Source: Noviherbaspirillum sp. Root189 (GTDB lineage Bacteria; Pseudomonadota; Gammaproteobacteria; Burkholderiales; Burkholderiaceae_D). From it: a stretch of 64,000 nucleotides of DNA. The DNA lies in contig NZ_LMHZ01000056.1 of NCBI RefSeq assembly GCF_001428545.1, forward strand, positions 108,894-172,893. The letters run 5' to 3'. A model generated the notes under the pieces. The model searched no databases and had not been told where the DNA came from. It saw only the letters and a program-made list of their open reading frames with translations. This document shows positions 1-7,281 of the stretch, in pieces. The position numbers were made by a program, and so were the translations under genes. Within the stretch, counting starts at the first letter, position 1. Each line of letters starts with the position of its first letter.

Positions 1-68
1 AGTGGTATGAGCAGATCGGCCGTCAGGAGCAGTTTGAAGACGAGGAACGAGAAAGGACACGACTTACC

Positions 69-995
69 ATGGCTACATTTGAAATTCACCGCGCAACCAA
101 GCGCCGCGCAAAGCTCCGTCTCGGCATGTCCGGACCGGCAGGCAGCGGAAAAACCTATTCAGCCTTGCAAATCGCCGGTGGACTCGGCGGCCGCATCGGC
201 ATGATCGATACCGAGCATGGGAGCGGCGATCTGTATGCCGATCTGCTCCCTGAAGGCTATGACGTTCTTTCGCTGTCGCCGCCATACACGCCTGCGCGTT
301 ATATCGAAGCAATCCATGCGCTGGAAGACCTCGGCGTATCGACCATTATCATTGACAGTCTGACGCATGCATGGACCGGCGAGGGCGGCTCGCTCGATCG
401 TCAGGGCAAGATTGCTGACAAGTCAGGCAATAGCTGGCAGGCATGGCGCCAGGTGACACCGGAACACAATGCGCTGGTTGAGGCCTTGCTGCAGAGTCGC
501 TGCCACATCATTGCGACGATGCGTGCAAAGACCGAATACGTGCAGGAAAAGGATGAGCGCACCGGCAAGCAAGTGGTGCGCAAGATCGGCCTCGCGCCAA
601 TCATGCGTGACGGCATCGAGTACGAATTCACCACTTTCTTCGAACTCGATGTACAGCACATGGCCTACACAGGCAAAGACCGTACACGTTTGTTCGATGG
701 CGAGATCTTCCGCCCCGACATGGAAACCGGCCGCAAGCTGCTCAGCTGGCTTAATTCCGGCGTTGACGGACCTCGCTCAACCACGGTCATGTCAGCGGAT
801 CAGAAGACCGCGATGTCGGATGCGATCAACCGTGCGAGCACACTGGACGATTTGTACCGCGCATTTTCGGTGGCCTACCGTGTTGCCAACTCATTGCCCG
901 ATGCGGAAGCCCTGGCTGAACTGACGGCATTAAAGGACGAGCGGAAAGCTCTGCTCGAAGTGCATAACGACGCTGAATTCGGGATAGCAGCATGA
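69..995 (+). CDS. Phage-type AAA/RecA-like nucleotide-binding ATPase
   Basis: This 308-residue protein has a Walker A loop GPAGSGKT at residues 22-29 and a hydrophobic Walker B strand ending in IIIDSLTHAW near residue 95, the layout of the AAA_24 phage nucleotide-binding family (often called Sak4 or RAD55-like). Such proteins act in phage single-strand annealing or recombination, usually next to an SSB, as here. The start at 69 follows an AAAGGA ribosome site and matches the family N-terminus. The same frame stays open to the left edge of the window, so a longer form cannot be excluded. The next gene overlaps the stop codon (ATGA), so the two are co-translated. Confidence 0.8.
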   Translation: MATFEIHRATKRRAKLRLGMSGPAGSGKTYSALQIAGGLGGRIGMIDTEHGSGDLYADLLPEGYDVLSLSPPYTPARYIEAIHALEDLGVSTIIIDSLTHAWTGEGGSLDRQGKIADKSGNSWQAWRQVTPEHNALVEALLQSRCHIIATMRAKTEYVQEKDERTGKQVVRKIGLAPIMRDGIEYEFTTFFELDVQHMAYTGKDRTRLFDGEIFRPDMETGRKLLSWLNSGVDGPRSTTVMSADQKTAMSDAINRASTLDDLYRAFSVAYRVANSLPDAEALAELTALKDERKALLEVHNDAEFGIAA

Positions 996-1498
996 ATCCG
1001 ATCTTTGAAGCGTTCGAGCTGGCTGCGCAATACCGGCAGCTCGCCGAACTGCTGGCCGAGCGGCACGACGACCCTCAAATTATTGAGGACACGCTGGAAA
1101 GCCTGTCGGAGCCGCTCGATGCCCGCCTGGAAAACCTTGCCAAGATGGTGCGGAACATCGAATCGGCAACGCGCGGCGTCGAGCAGACCATTGCGAATCT
1201 GGAAGCGCGTCATGCGTCTCTCGAACGTGCGGCGCAGCGAGGCCGGCAGCTCATCCTGGATCTGATGCAGACGGCCGGACGGGAGAGGGTGACGACGGCG
1301 CTGTTTTCGATGGCCGTGCGAAAAAATCCGTTGACGGTCGTTGTCGATGACCCCGCCGCACTGGAGCCGGAATTCCTCACGCACCACGAGCCACCGGCAC
1401 CGACACCCAACAAGCGCGCGATCGCTGCCGCGCTAAAGGCAGGTATAGCAGTACCCGGCGTACACAGCGAACAAGGCTTGCGCCTTGAAATTCAATAA
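992..1498 (+). CDS. Gp157-like phage protein
   Basis: This 168-residue protein has the pattern of the siphovirus Gp157 family: an acidic N-terminal helix, a long predicted coiled coil (about residues 35-95), a short segment containing the motif VRKNP, and a C-terminal part with [11 protein letters not shown] and VPG. The function of the family is not firmly known; it is common in phage recombination modules beside ATPase and SSB genes. It overlaps the upstream gene by 4 nt and is followed by ssb after about 23 nt, so all three probably form one operon. Confidence 0.75.
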   Translation: MNPIFEAFELAAQYRQLAELLAERHDDPQIIEDTLESLSEPLDARLENLAKMVRNIESATRGVEQTIANLEARHASLERAAQRGRQLILDLMQTAGRERVTTALFSMAVRKNPLTVVVDDPAALEPEFLTHHEPPAPTPNKRAIAAALKAGIAVPGVHSEQGLRLEIQ

Positions 1499-1521
1499 TT
1501 TCATCCACCTTGGAGATTGTC

Positions 1522-1986
1522 ATGGCAACACTGAACAAAGTCACCTTGATTGGCTACCTCGGACGCGATCCTGAGCGCCGGGTCACAGCGCACGGCGATG
1601 CCGTCACGCAGATGACGGTGGCGACGAACGAAAGCTGGAAGGACAAGTCCTCCGGTGAGCGCAAGCAGACGACCGAATGGCATCGTGTCGTCCTGTATCG
1701 CAAGCTGGCCGAGATTGCGGGTGAATACCTGAAGAAAGGTTCGCTGGTCTATGTGGAAGGGCGCCTGCAGACACGCAAGTGGATAGGCAAGGACGATGTC
1801 GAACGCACGGCTGTTGAAATCATTGCCGACGACCTCCGCATGCTGGGCGCACGTCCACACGATGACGAGCACGAAGGCGAAGCGTCACATCCACCCCAGG
1901 ACACGGCGGAACAGCGGGAAAGCACGGCTACCGAGCAGGCCAAAAGTTCGCGTTACGATTTCATTGACGACGCGATTCCATTCTGA
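1522..1986 (+). CDS. ssb: Single-stranded DNA-binding protein
   Basis: This 154-residue SSB has an OB fold in about the first 110 residues, opening with the typical [16 protein letters not shown], a hydrophilic linker, and an acidic tip ending in DDAIPF, the docking tail for DNA repair and replication partners. The ATG at 1522 is preceded by GGAG at a good distance; an ATG four codons upstream is less likely. Its position in a phage-like gene set suggests it is an accessory SSB rather than the housekeeping copy. A strong terminator follows. Confidence 0.92.
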   Translation: MATLNKVTLIGYLGRDPERRVTAHGDAVTQMTVATNESWKDKSSGERKQTTEWHRVVLYRKLAEIAGEYLKKGSLVYVEGRLQTRKWIGKDDVERTAVEIIADDLRMLGARPHDDEHEGEASHPPQDTAEQRESTATEQAKSSRYDFIDDAIPF

Positions 1987-2060
1987 GTTCCAGGCAATGG
2001 CCGGCTCGATACTGCGATCACGCGGTACAGCATTCCAAAGCAGGACCCCGTATCAGCTCA

Positions 2061-2098
2061 CCGGCATTTTCCAGGCTCTGGAAATGCCGGTTTTTTTT
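2061..2098 (+). terminator. Rho-independent terminator after ssb
   Basis: A 12-13 bp stem (2061-2073 pairs with 2079-2090, one bulged base) with the short loop GCTC(T) is followed by eight T residues at 2091-2098. It ends the ATPase-Gp157-ssb transcript and lies just before the helicase gene, which therefore needs read-through or its own promoter. Confidence 0.88.
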
Positions 2099-2117
2099 CA
2101 CCTGCACCAAGCATCCG

Positions 2118-4406
2118 ATGACACAGCAGATAGTCGGCATACTCACATCCTGTCAGGTTTATAACGAACGGTGGGGAAGGGGCATCGTACGCCTCGAAGA
2201 TGGAGACCATCTTGTCGTCACCGGAGAGTCACTGGTCGGTCTCGCGGAAGGAAACCGTTATCGGATGGATGGCCGTATTGTCCAGCATCCAAAATTCGGC
2301 AAGCAGTTCGACTGCGAAGTGGCGGCGATCGATATCCCGTTAGACGAAGAAGCGCTGGTTCGTCATCTGCGCAAGAACTTCAAGGGCTGCGGCGAAGTCA
2401 CCGCCCGCAAGATCATCGACAGCCATCGCGGCAATCTCTCGGCGCTGCGGGATCAGCTGGTGACCAATCCGTATTCTCTTGATTTCAGCAGGATTACCAA
2501 ACGCAAGGTTTCTGTCGCCGGGGCCGGAGACCTCAAAGGTTTGCTTTACCGCGATCTGTCGACGCGTATCGGCATGATAGGCATCAAGGATGCGGTGCTT
2601 CGCAAGGTAGCGGAATGGCTCGCACCCCGGGTCGAAGATAAACCGGAACCGATTTCAGCTGGTTGGGCATTGTTTTCCAAAGACCCCTATGCGCCGATCC
2701 AGGATATTGACGGTTACGGGTTTACCGCAGCAGACCTGATCGCCGTACGTGCAATCGGGTTTCCGCGGTTTCATGAGTTCCGCCTCGCGGCATTGGCCAC
2801 GCATGCTTTGCGCGAAGGATGTGAGCAGAACGGACATGCCTATCTCAGTCTGCAAAACCTGTCGGAACGCATCGCCGTGATCGATCCGGACGTCAGCGCC
2901 GAGCGCGCCATGGCTGCTGCCCGTGATCGCAAGCAACCTCTCGTTGTCGATGGCGACCGATACTATCCGCGTCATCTCTGGATTTCGGAACGGACGCTTG
3001 CCCGCAATCTTGCTGTCCGCGCCCTACAAATGGCAGAGCCGATTACGCGGCAGCCCGAAGAACAATTGTTGTCCGAGATTGCCGCAGCAGAGGAAATGCT
3101 CTCGGACACGGGACAGCAGTTCCGACTGGATCCATCACAGCGAAAGGCGATTCTCGGCATCCTGACTTCCATGCACTCCGTCCACACATTGACGGCCGGG
3201 CCCGGTTGCGGCAAGACCGCGCTGATGGAAATCCTGGTCCATGTTACGCGAGATAAAAAGATTCTCTTTTGTGCGCCTACCGGCAAGGCGGCCAAAGTGC
3301 TTTCAGCAAGGGTCAGGCGCTTCGGATTTTCAGCGACAACCATCCATGCCATGCTCGGGGTAGGCGTGGAGGGATTCCAGTTCAATGAAGACAATCTGCT
3401 CGACGCGGACATCATCGTTGCCGATGAAACGTCGATGGACGACCTCGCCCTGACACGAGCCTTAATGGACGCCGTGCCCTACGAGGCACATATTATTTTT
3501 CTTGGGGATGTCGATCAACTACCTTCCGTCGGGCCGGGCCAGATGCTGAAAGATCTTCTCGAAATGCCGTTCGACCATCACAGGTTAACACATACGCATC
3601 GAAACGACGGCGGTATCCTCGACGTGGTCCGGCAGGCAGGAAAAGGGGAGGTGGATTGCGAAGACCGCACCGATGTCATGTTCTCACGTCGACTGCCGGC
3701 CCCGGATGACGTGGGTATGTCACGCGTCATCGCCGCTTACCTCAAAGCCATCGAGCGCCATGGCATGCCTCGCGTCGGCCTGCTCATGCCACGTCGAAAG
3801 GGTGACATCCATGTACCGGGCTGGAACATCACGTACCTGAACGAATTGCTGCGTCAAAGTTTGAACCCGGATGGTGAACGTGTGGTGGGTACCAGCCTGC
3901 GCATTGGCGACAGGATCATCGTTCGCAAGAATATTGTCATTGATCTGGGCGAAGACCTTGAGGGTAACAAGCGGAGCGAGCAGGTGGTCAACGGCGACAC
4001 CGGCTTTATCCGCGATGCACATGTCGACCGTTCGGGGCGGAATGTCCTTGCGGTGTGCCTCGAACTGGACGATGGCCGGCAAATAGAATTTCCCGGCAAG
4101 GATCTCGAAGCAATCGGCCTGGCTTATGCAATGACTGTTCATGCGGCACAGGGCTCGGAATACGATGTAGTGATCTTCATTTGCACCAATGGTTCGCCAA
4201 ACTTCGTACATCGCGGCATCGTCTATACGGCCTTTTCAAGGGCGAAAAAGAAGCTATGGATCTTGGCTGATGACGGCGTGCTCAAAAGTATTACCGCACG
4301 GGACATTCCGGTACGCAATTCAGCACTCGCAGACCGTGTGCGAACAGCAATGCGCCGCCTGCAGAAAGCAGGTGGGATTCACGGCGAGGCAAACTACGCT
4401 ATGTGA
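2118..4406 (+). CDS. RecD2-like superfamily 1 DNA helicase
   Basis: This 762-residue protein resembles RecD2/TraA-type helicases. The N-terminal part (about 1-110) looks like the RecD2 OB domain, followed by a helix-hairpin-helix-like region. The helicase core has Walker A AGPGCGKT near residue 362, Walker B IIVADETSMDD near residue 434, and the C-terminal motif TVHAAQGSEYDVVIF near residue 675 (UvrD_C_2). The last part (FSRAKKKLWIL) is motif VI-like. Such 5'-3' helicases occur in phages and mobile elements. It lies only 20 nt behind the ssb terminator and has a weak ribosome site. Confidence 0.85.
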   Translation: MTQQIVGILTSCQVYNERWGRGIVRLEDGDHLVVTGESLVGLAEGNRYRMDGRIVQHPKFGKQFDCEVAAIDIPLDEEALVRHLRKNFKGCGEVTARKIIDSHRGNLSALRDQLVTNPYSLDFSRITKRKVSVAGAGDLKGLLYRDLSTRIGMIGIKDAVLRKVAEWLAPRVEDKPEPISAGWALFSKDPYAPIQDIDGYGFTAADLIAVRAIGFPRFHEFRLAALATHALREGCEQNGHAYLSLQNLSERIAVIDPDVSAERAMAAARDRKQPLVVDGDRYYPRHLWISERTLARNLAVRALQMAEPITRQPEEQLLSEIAAAEEMLSDTGQQFRLDPSQRKAILGILTSMHSVHTLTAGPGCGKTALMEILVHVTRDKKILFCAPTGKAAKVLSARVRRFGFSATTIHAMLGVGVEGFQFNEDNLLDADIIVADETSMDDLALTRALMDAVPYEAHIIFLGDVDQLPSVGPGQMLKDLLEMPFDHHRLTHTHRNDGGILDVVRQAGKGEVDCEDRTDVMFSRRLPAPDDVGMSRVIAAYLKAIERHGMPRVGLLMPRRKGDIHVPGWNITYLNELLRQSLNPDGERVVGTSLRIGDRIIVRKNIVIDLGEDLEGNKRSEQVVNGDTGFIRDAHVDRSGRNVLAVCLELDDGRQIEFPGKDLEAIGLAYAMTVHAAQGSEYDVVIFICTNGSPNFVHRGIVYTAFSRAKKKLWILADDGVLKSITARDIPVRNSALADRVRTAMRRLQKAGGIHGEANYAM

Positions 4407-4579
4407 ACTCTTAGGAGGCGTGATACGGAGTAACCGGGATGCCGAGTCCATGGCGAGCATTTCTCAGATACAAAGGAACGATGGGCAGGAAGACAACAAT
4501 TTCTGGCTTCCCACAAACTATTCTTTGACTGAAAGGTCTATTTAGGTGTCTGCACGCGTCAGGGATAGGCAACGATCAC

Positions 4580-5740
4580 ATGCTCGTATCAACCTTACGT
4601 AGAATATTTCCGCCTGATAAGAGAATCCACAGAGTTATCGCTGGCGGGCTGCTTGTTTCGCTGCTCGCGAGTTACTCCTTTGTTCAATATTATGCGCAGG
4701 CAATCTGTGGGCATTTGGCGATTGTCATGGGCGCGCGTCCCATCGATGACTGTCTCAAGGACCCGTCTGTTGAGGTTGACCTCAAAGTCCGGCTTGCAAA
4801 GATCAAGCAGATTCGCGACTTTGCGGTACACGAACTCGGCTTGCCTGATAACGACAGTTACCGCACCTACGTCGACATAGGGCGTCCCTATGTTGCATGG
4901 AACGTCATCGCGACGACGCAACTATCGCTTCAGCCCGTCGAGTGGTGCTTTCCGATCGCTGGCTGTGTCAACTATCGCGGCTATTACAACAAGGCCGATG
5001 CCGTTTCCTATGCGCGAACGTTGCAGAAGGCTGGTTATGATGTGCATGTTTCCGAAGTTCCGGCTTATTCGACCCTGGGATGGTTTAATGACCCTGTGCT
5101 CTCCAGCTTCGTCAACTACGCCGAACCGCAACTTGCGCGCCTGATCTTTCATGAACTTGCGCACCAGGTGCTGTATGCAAAGGGCGATTCTCAATTCAAC
5201 GAATCCTTTGCAGTGACGGTAGCCGAGGAGGGCGTGCAACGATGGATCGCCAAATTCGGTGCGGCAGGTGTCCAGAAGAAGCTCACTGCCTATGAAAAAC
5301 GGAAGACAGAATTTCTGACGCTCCTGACGAAATACCGGGAACGTCTCGCCGACCTGTACACCAGCGAAAAATCCACCTCGGAAAAGCGCGCCCGTAAATT
5401 GCAGATCCTACATGGCCTGAAAGACGAATTCGGTACGCTGAAAGTAAGCTGGGGCGGGTATTCCGGCTACGACGACTGGTTTGCCCAACCACTCAACAAC
5501 GCGCACCTGGCATCCATCGCAACCTATCATGATTTCGTGCCCGGCTTTAAAGCGCTTCTCCACAAGCAACCGAACCTTCAAGCATTCTATGTCACTGCGC
5601 GCAGTCTTGCGGCGCTTCCGAAACCATTGCGCGATGAGCAACTTACACAGCTGGGTGAAAGCGATCCGCTGACCAACCCATTAAAAGGAGGCAAAAACGG
5701 CGGTGCAAACCCCTTGCATTCAAAGAAAGCGGTCAGTTAA
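4580..5740 (+). CDS. Predicted membrane-anchored aminopeptidase (COG4324)
   Basis: This 386-residue protein has one N-terminal membrane segment (about residues 18-38) and a zinc metallopeptidase signature FHELAHQ near residues 190-196, followed by a conserved FNESFAVTVAEEG segment that could supply the third zinc ligand (glutamate). This matches the predicted aminopeptidase family COG4324 / DUF2265. The body should lie in the periplasm. The lysine-rich C-terminal 25 residues look disordered. It seems to be a chromosomal gene rather than phage cargo and ends 190 bp before the left prophage end. Confidence 0.8.
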   Translation: MLVSTLRRIFPPDKRIHRVIAGGLLVSLLASYSFVQYYAQAICGHLAIVMGARPIDDCLKDPSVEVDLKVRLAKIKQIRDFAVHELGLPDNDSYRTYVDIGRPYVAWNVIATTQLSLQPVEWCFPIAGCVNYRGYYNKADAVSYARTLQKAGYDVHVSEVPAYSTLGWFNDPVLSSFVNYAEPQLARLIFHELAHQVLYAKGDSQFNESFAVTVAEEGVQRWIAKFGAAGVQKKLTAYEKRKTEFLTLLTKYRERLADLYTSEKSTSEKRARKLQILHGLKDEFGTLKVSWGGYSGYDDWFAQPLNNAHLASIATYHDFVPGFKALLHKQPNLQAFYVTARSLAALPKPLRDEQLTQLGESDPLTNPLKGGKNGGANPLHSKKAVS

Positions 5741-5867
5741 GGATATAAGCTTGCCGGCTGCCGTTTTCAGATTCTTACCCCCGCATACTCATGGTAATCA
5801 GTCCTTGGTTTGCCATCACTGGGCTCCTTAAACAGGAAGGAACCTTCAGCATCGCCTAGCCGTAGAA

Positions 5868-5904
5868 TGGACATTTGAATCTGGCCAGATGTGGACATTT
5901 TGAA
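5868..5904. repeat. Short direct repeat resembling IS21-family end repeats
   Basis: TGGACATTTGAA at 5868 recurs as TGGACATTTTGAA at 5892, a spacing of 24 bp. Repeated terminal motifs of this sort occur at ends of IS21-family elements, so this may be a remnant end. No transposase gene is present nearby. The call rests on motif resemblance only. Confidence 0.3.
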
Positions 5905-5920
5905 ACGGCTGCCACAGGAA

Positions 5921-5951
5921 AATTACGCCTAATTTGCCTTATGCCGGTGCT
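5921..5951. other. Left prophage end: dif-like attachment site (attL)
   Basis: The core TAATTTGCCTTATG (5930-5943) matches TAATTTGCGTTATG at 17038-17051 in 13 of 14 bases. On its left is a XerC-arm-like ATTACGCCTAA; to its right the XerD-like arm keeps only TTATG. In the usual Xer scheme the outer (left) arm would be chromosomal and the inner arm phage-derived. The site lies 25 bp from the end of the repressor gene. No integrase gene exists in the element, which fits Xer-mediated integration. Confidence 0.6.
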
Positions 5952-5960
5952 ACCCTAAAA

Positions 5961-6016
5961 CCTCATGTCACCGCGTTGCAAGCCTTCTGCGACGCGGGGT
6001 AGCCTGCGACATGAGG
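5961..6016. other. Long imperfect hairpin beside attL
   Basis: CCTCATGTC (5961-5969) pairs with GACATGAGG (6008-6016), and inside it CCGCGT (5971-5976) pairs with ACGCGG (5992-5997), leaving an asymmetric bulge. It covers the last codons of the repressor gene and lies next to the attachment core. It may act as a terminator-like end for the repressor mRNA, or as a folded structure in single-stranded phage DNA. Confidence 0.5.
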
Positions 6017-6294
6017 CCTTTAAAACCCATGGAAAATTTTTCCAGAATCGTATTCCACATTGCCTGATCCTCAGGCTCGCGTGCTCGCTGTCTCTGCATA
6101 TCAAGCATGATAATTCCGGGGTGCTTATTCAGAAGCGCACCGACGCGGCGGCACACTGCATCATCAAAATGGGCCTTGTTATTCCGGTATTTGCTGATAG
6201 CGGCCTTTGTCACGCCTAATTCCTTTTGCAGCGCGTAATCAGACGGCAATTTAAGCTCGGCGCGCAATGCGTCGAGATATTCGGACGGTTTCAT
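5968..6294 (-). CDS. Phage repressor-like protein, DUF3693 family
   Basis: This 108-residue protein begins with a Cro/C1-like helix-turn-helix (about residues 3-60): KPSEYLDALRAELKLPSDYA, then QKELGVTKAAISKYRNNKAHFDD. This arrangement is that of the DUF3693 phage regulators known from filamentous phages. It is the only leftward gene at the left end and faces the rightward early genes across a 220 bp control region, so it is the likely lysogeny repressor. The start has a strong AAGGAG site. The C-terminus is basic. Confidence 0.7.
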   Translation of the reverse strand: MKPSEYLDALRAELKLPSDYALQKELGVTKAAISKYRNNKAHFDDAVCRRVGALLNKHPGIIMLDMQRQRAREPEDQAMWNTILEKFSMGFKGLMSQATPRRRRLATR

Positions 6295-6372
6295 TTATTG
6301 CTCCTTGGTCGAGGAAAACCGAAATTAATCGGATGTGCGAATGGTAGTACACGGTCAATTTACCATCAACCG

Positions 6373-6414
6373 GTATCAGAGGTGTTGACGAGTATCAGAC
6401 CAGTAGACTATATT
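6373..6414 (+). promoter_or_regulatory. Early rightward promoter with repeated operator half-sites
   Basis: TTGACG at 6385-6390 and TATATT at 6409-6414 form a sigma-70-like promoter with an 18 bp spacer, pointing to the replication genes. GTATCAGA occurs at 6373-6380 and again at 6392-6399, 19 bp apart, bracketing the -35 box. These are good candidates for repressor binding sites. On the other strand TTGATG and TACCAT, 17 bp apart, may form the repressor promoter. Confidence 0.55.
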
Positions 6415-6517
6415 CCGACATGTCGTCAGGCAATTCCTACGAAAAGCTTCCTTGGTCGGCTAGTTTTCTAGTGCCTGACGGCATTCTGACCAAGGGAGAT
6501 AAGACCAAGGGGCCGTT

Positions 6518-6790
6518 ATGAACGTTACAACTGGTAACAAAAACACATCAGAATTCATTCTCCGTTGCGCCGCATGCGGGCTGTTTCTCGCCGACGCAAC
6601 GTCACATTTCGACGTGGTGGCGGTCACTTATAAGGCGGACAAAGCCTTAACTTTCCCAGACGGCGAAGCGGCGGAAAACGCTCGCAAATTCATGAAATCC
6701 CTTTATTCGTCGTTTGACTGGCGTGCAGTCGAGCGCGATGTACATCTGCGCGTTTCGAACATTTATCTTTTGCAGCAGCAGGCGGCTTAA
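6518..6790 (+). CDS. Unknown early prophage protein
   Basis: This 90-residue protein has one CxxC pair (CAACG near residue 17) and no membrane segment. I do not recognise the family. It is the first gene of the rightward cluster, preceded by an AAGGGG site that forms part of the GACCAAGG leader repeat, and is followed after 2 nt by the next gene. Confidence 0.6.
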   Translation: MNVTTGNKNTSEFILRCAACGLFLADATSHFDVVAVTYKADKALTFPDGEAAENARKFMKSLYSSFDWRAVERDVHLRVSNIYLLQQQAA

Positions 6791-6792
6791 CC

Positions 6793-7281
6793 ATGGGCGC
6801 GCGCGATCTGGATGGTGACATTGGCGACTATGACAGCGGCGATCACGATCATACAGAAGTCGTGCGCCGGGTTTCTAACGTGTGGCATCCGTCCTTCATG
6901 GCAGCATCTGCGCCGGTTACAACGTGCGGACCTACGCCAGCGGGTAGGGCGCTGGCAAAAGAAGCGCTCGCAGCTGCAAAACGGCTAGAGGCTCGTGAAC
7001 TGGCAGACGCTGAGGCCGTGCGGGCGGCTTACTGGAACCGTATGCCTCAACGCATGCGGCAGATGGTGTGCCATATGGCCGGGATTGACGCAAAGAAGGG
7101 CAAGGGGCCATTGCTGGCATTGGATGCGGCGGAGCGTGCGCGAGTGCATGCAGAGATCGGTCACATGCTGCGGTTCCTGCCTGACCTTCAAAGGTGCTGC
7201 ACTGGTGGCAAGGTCAACGATCATGGCGAAGTCGCGGCACATTGTTTTGACGGCATTACGGCAAAAACTACGCTGCAATGA
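6793..7281 (+). CDS. Unknown early prophage protein before rep
   Basis: This 162-residue protein has an acidic, glycine- and histidine-containing N-terminus (DLDGDIGDYDSGDHDH), an alanine-rich helical middle, and a C-terminal half with several cysteines and histidines. I do not recognise it. It overlaps the rep start codon by 4 nt (ATGA), so it is likely translated together with Rep and may assist replication or its control. Confidence 0.6.
   Translation: MGARDLDGDIGDYDSGDHDHTEVVRRVSNVWHPSFMAASAPVTTCGPTPAGRALAKEALAAAKRLEARELADAEAVRAAYWNRMPQRMRQMVCHMAGIDAKKGKGPLLALDAAERARVHAEIGHMLRFLPDLQRCCTGGKVNDHGEVAAHCFDGITAKTTLQ

Noticed and set aside
7..204. 65-codon frame at the left edge
   Set aside because: It runs in another frame over the ATPase gene, which has clear Walker motifs.
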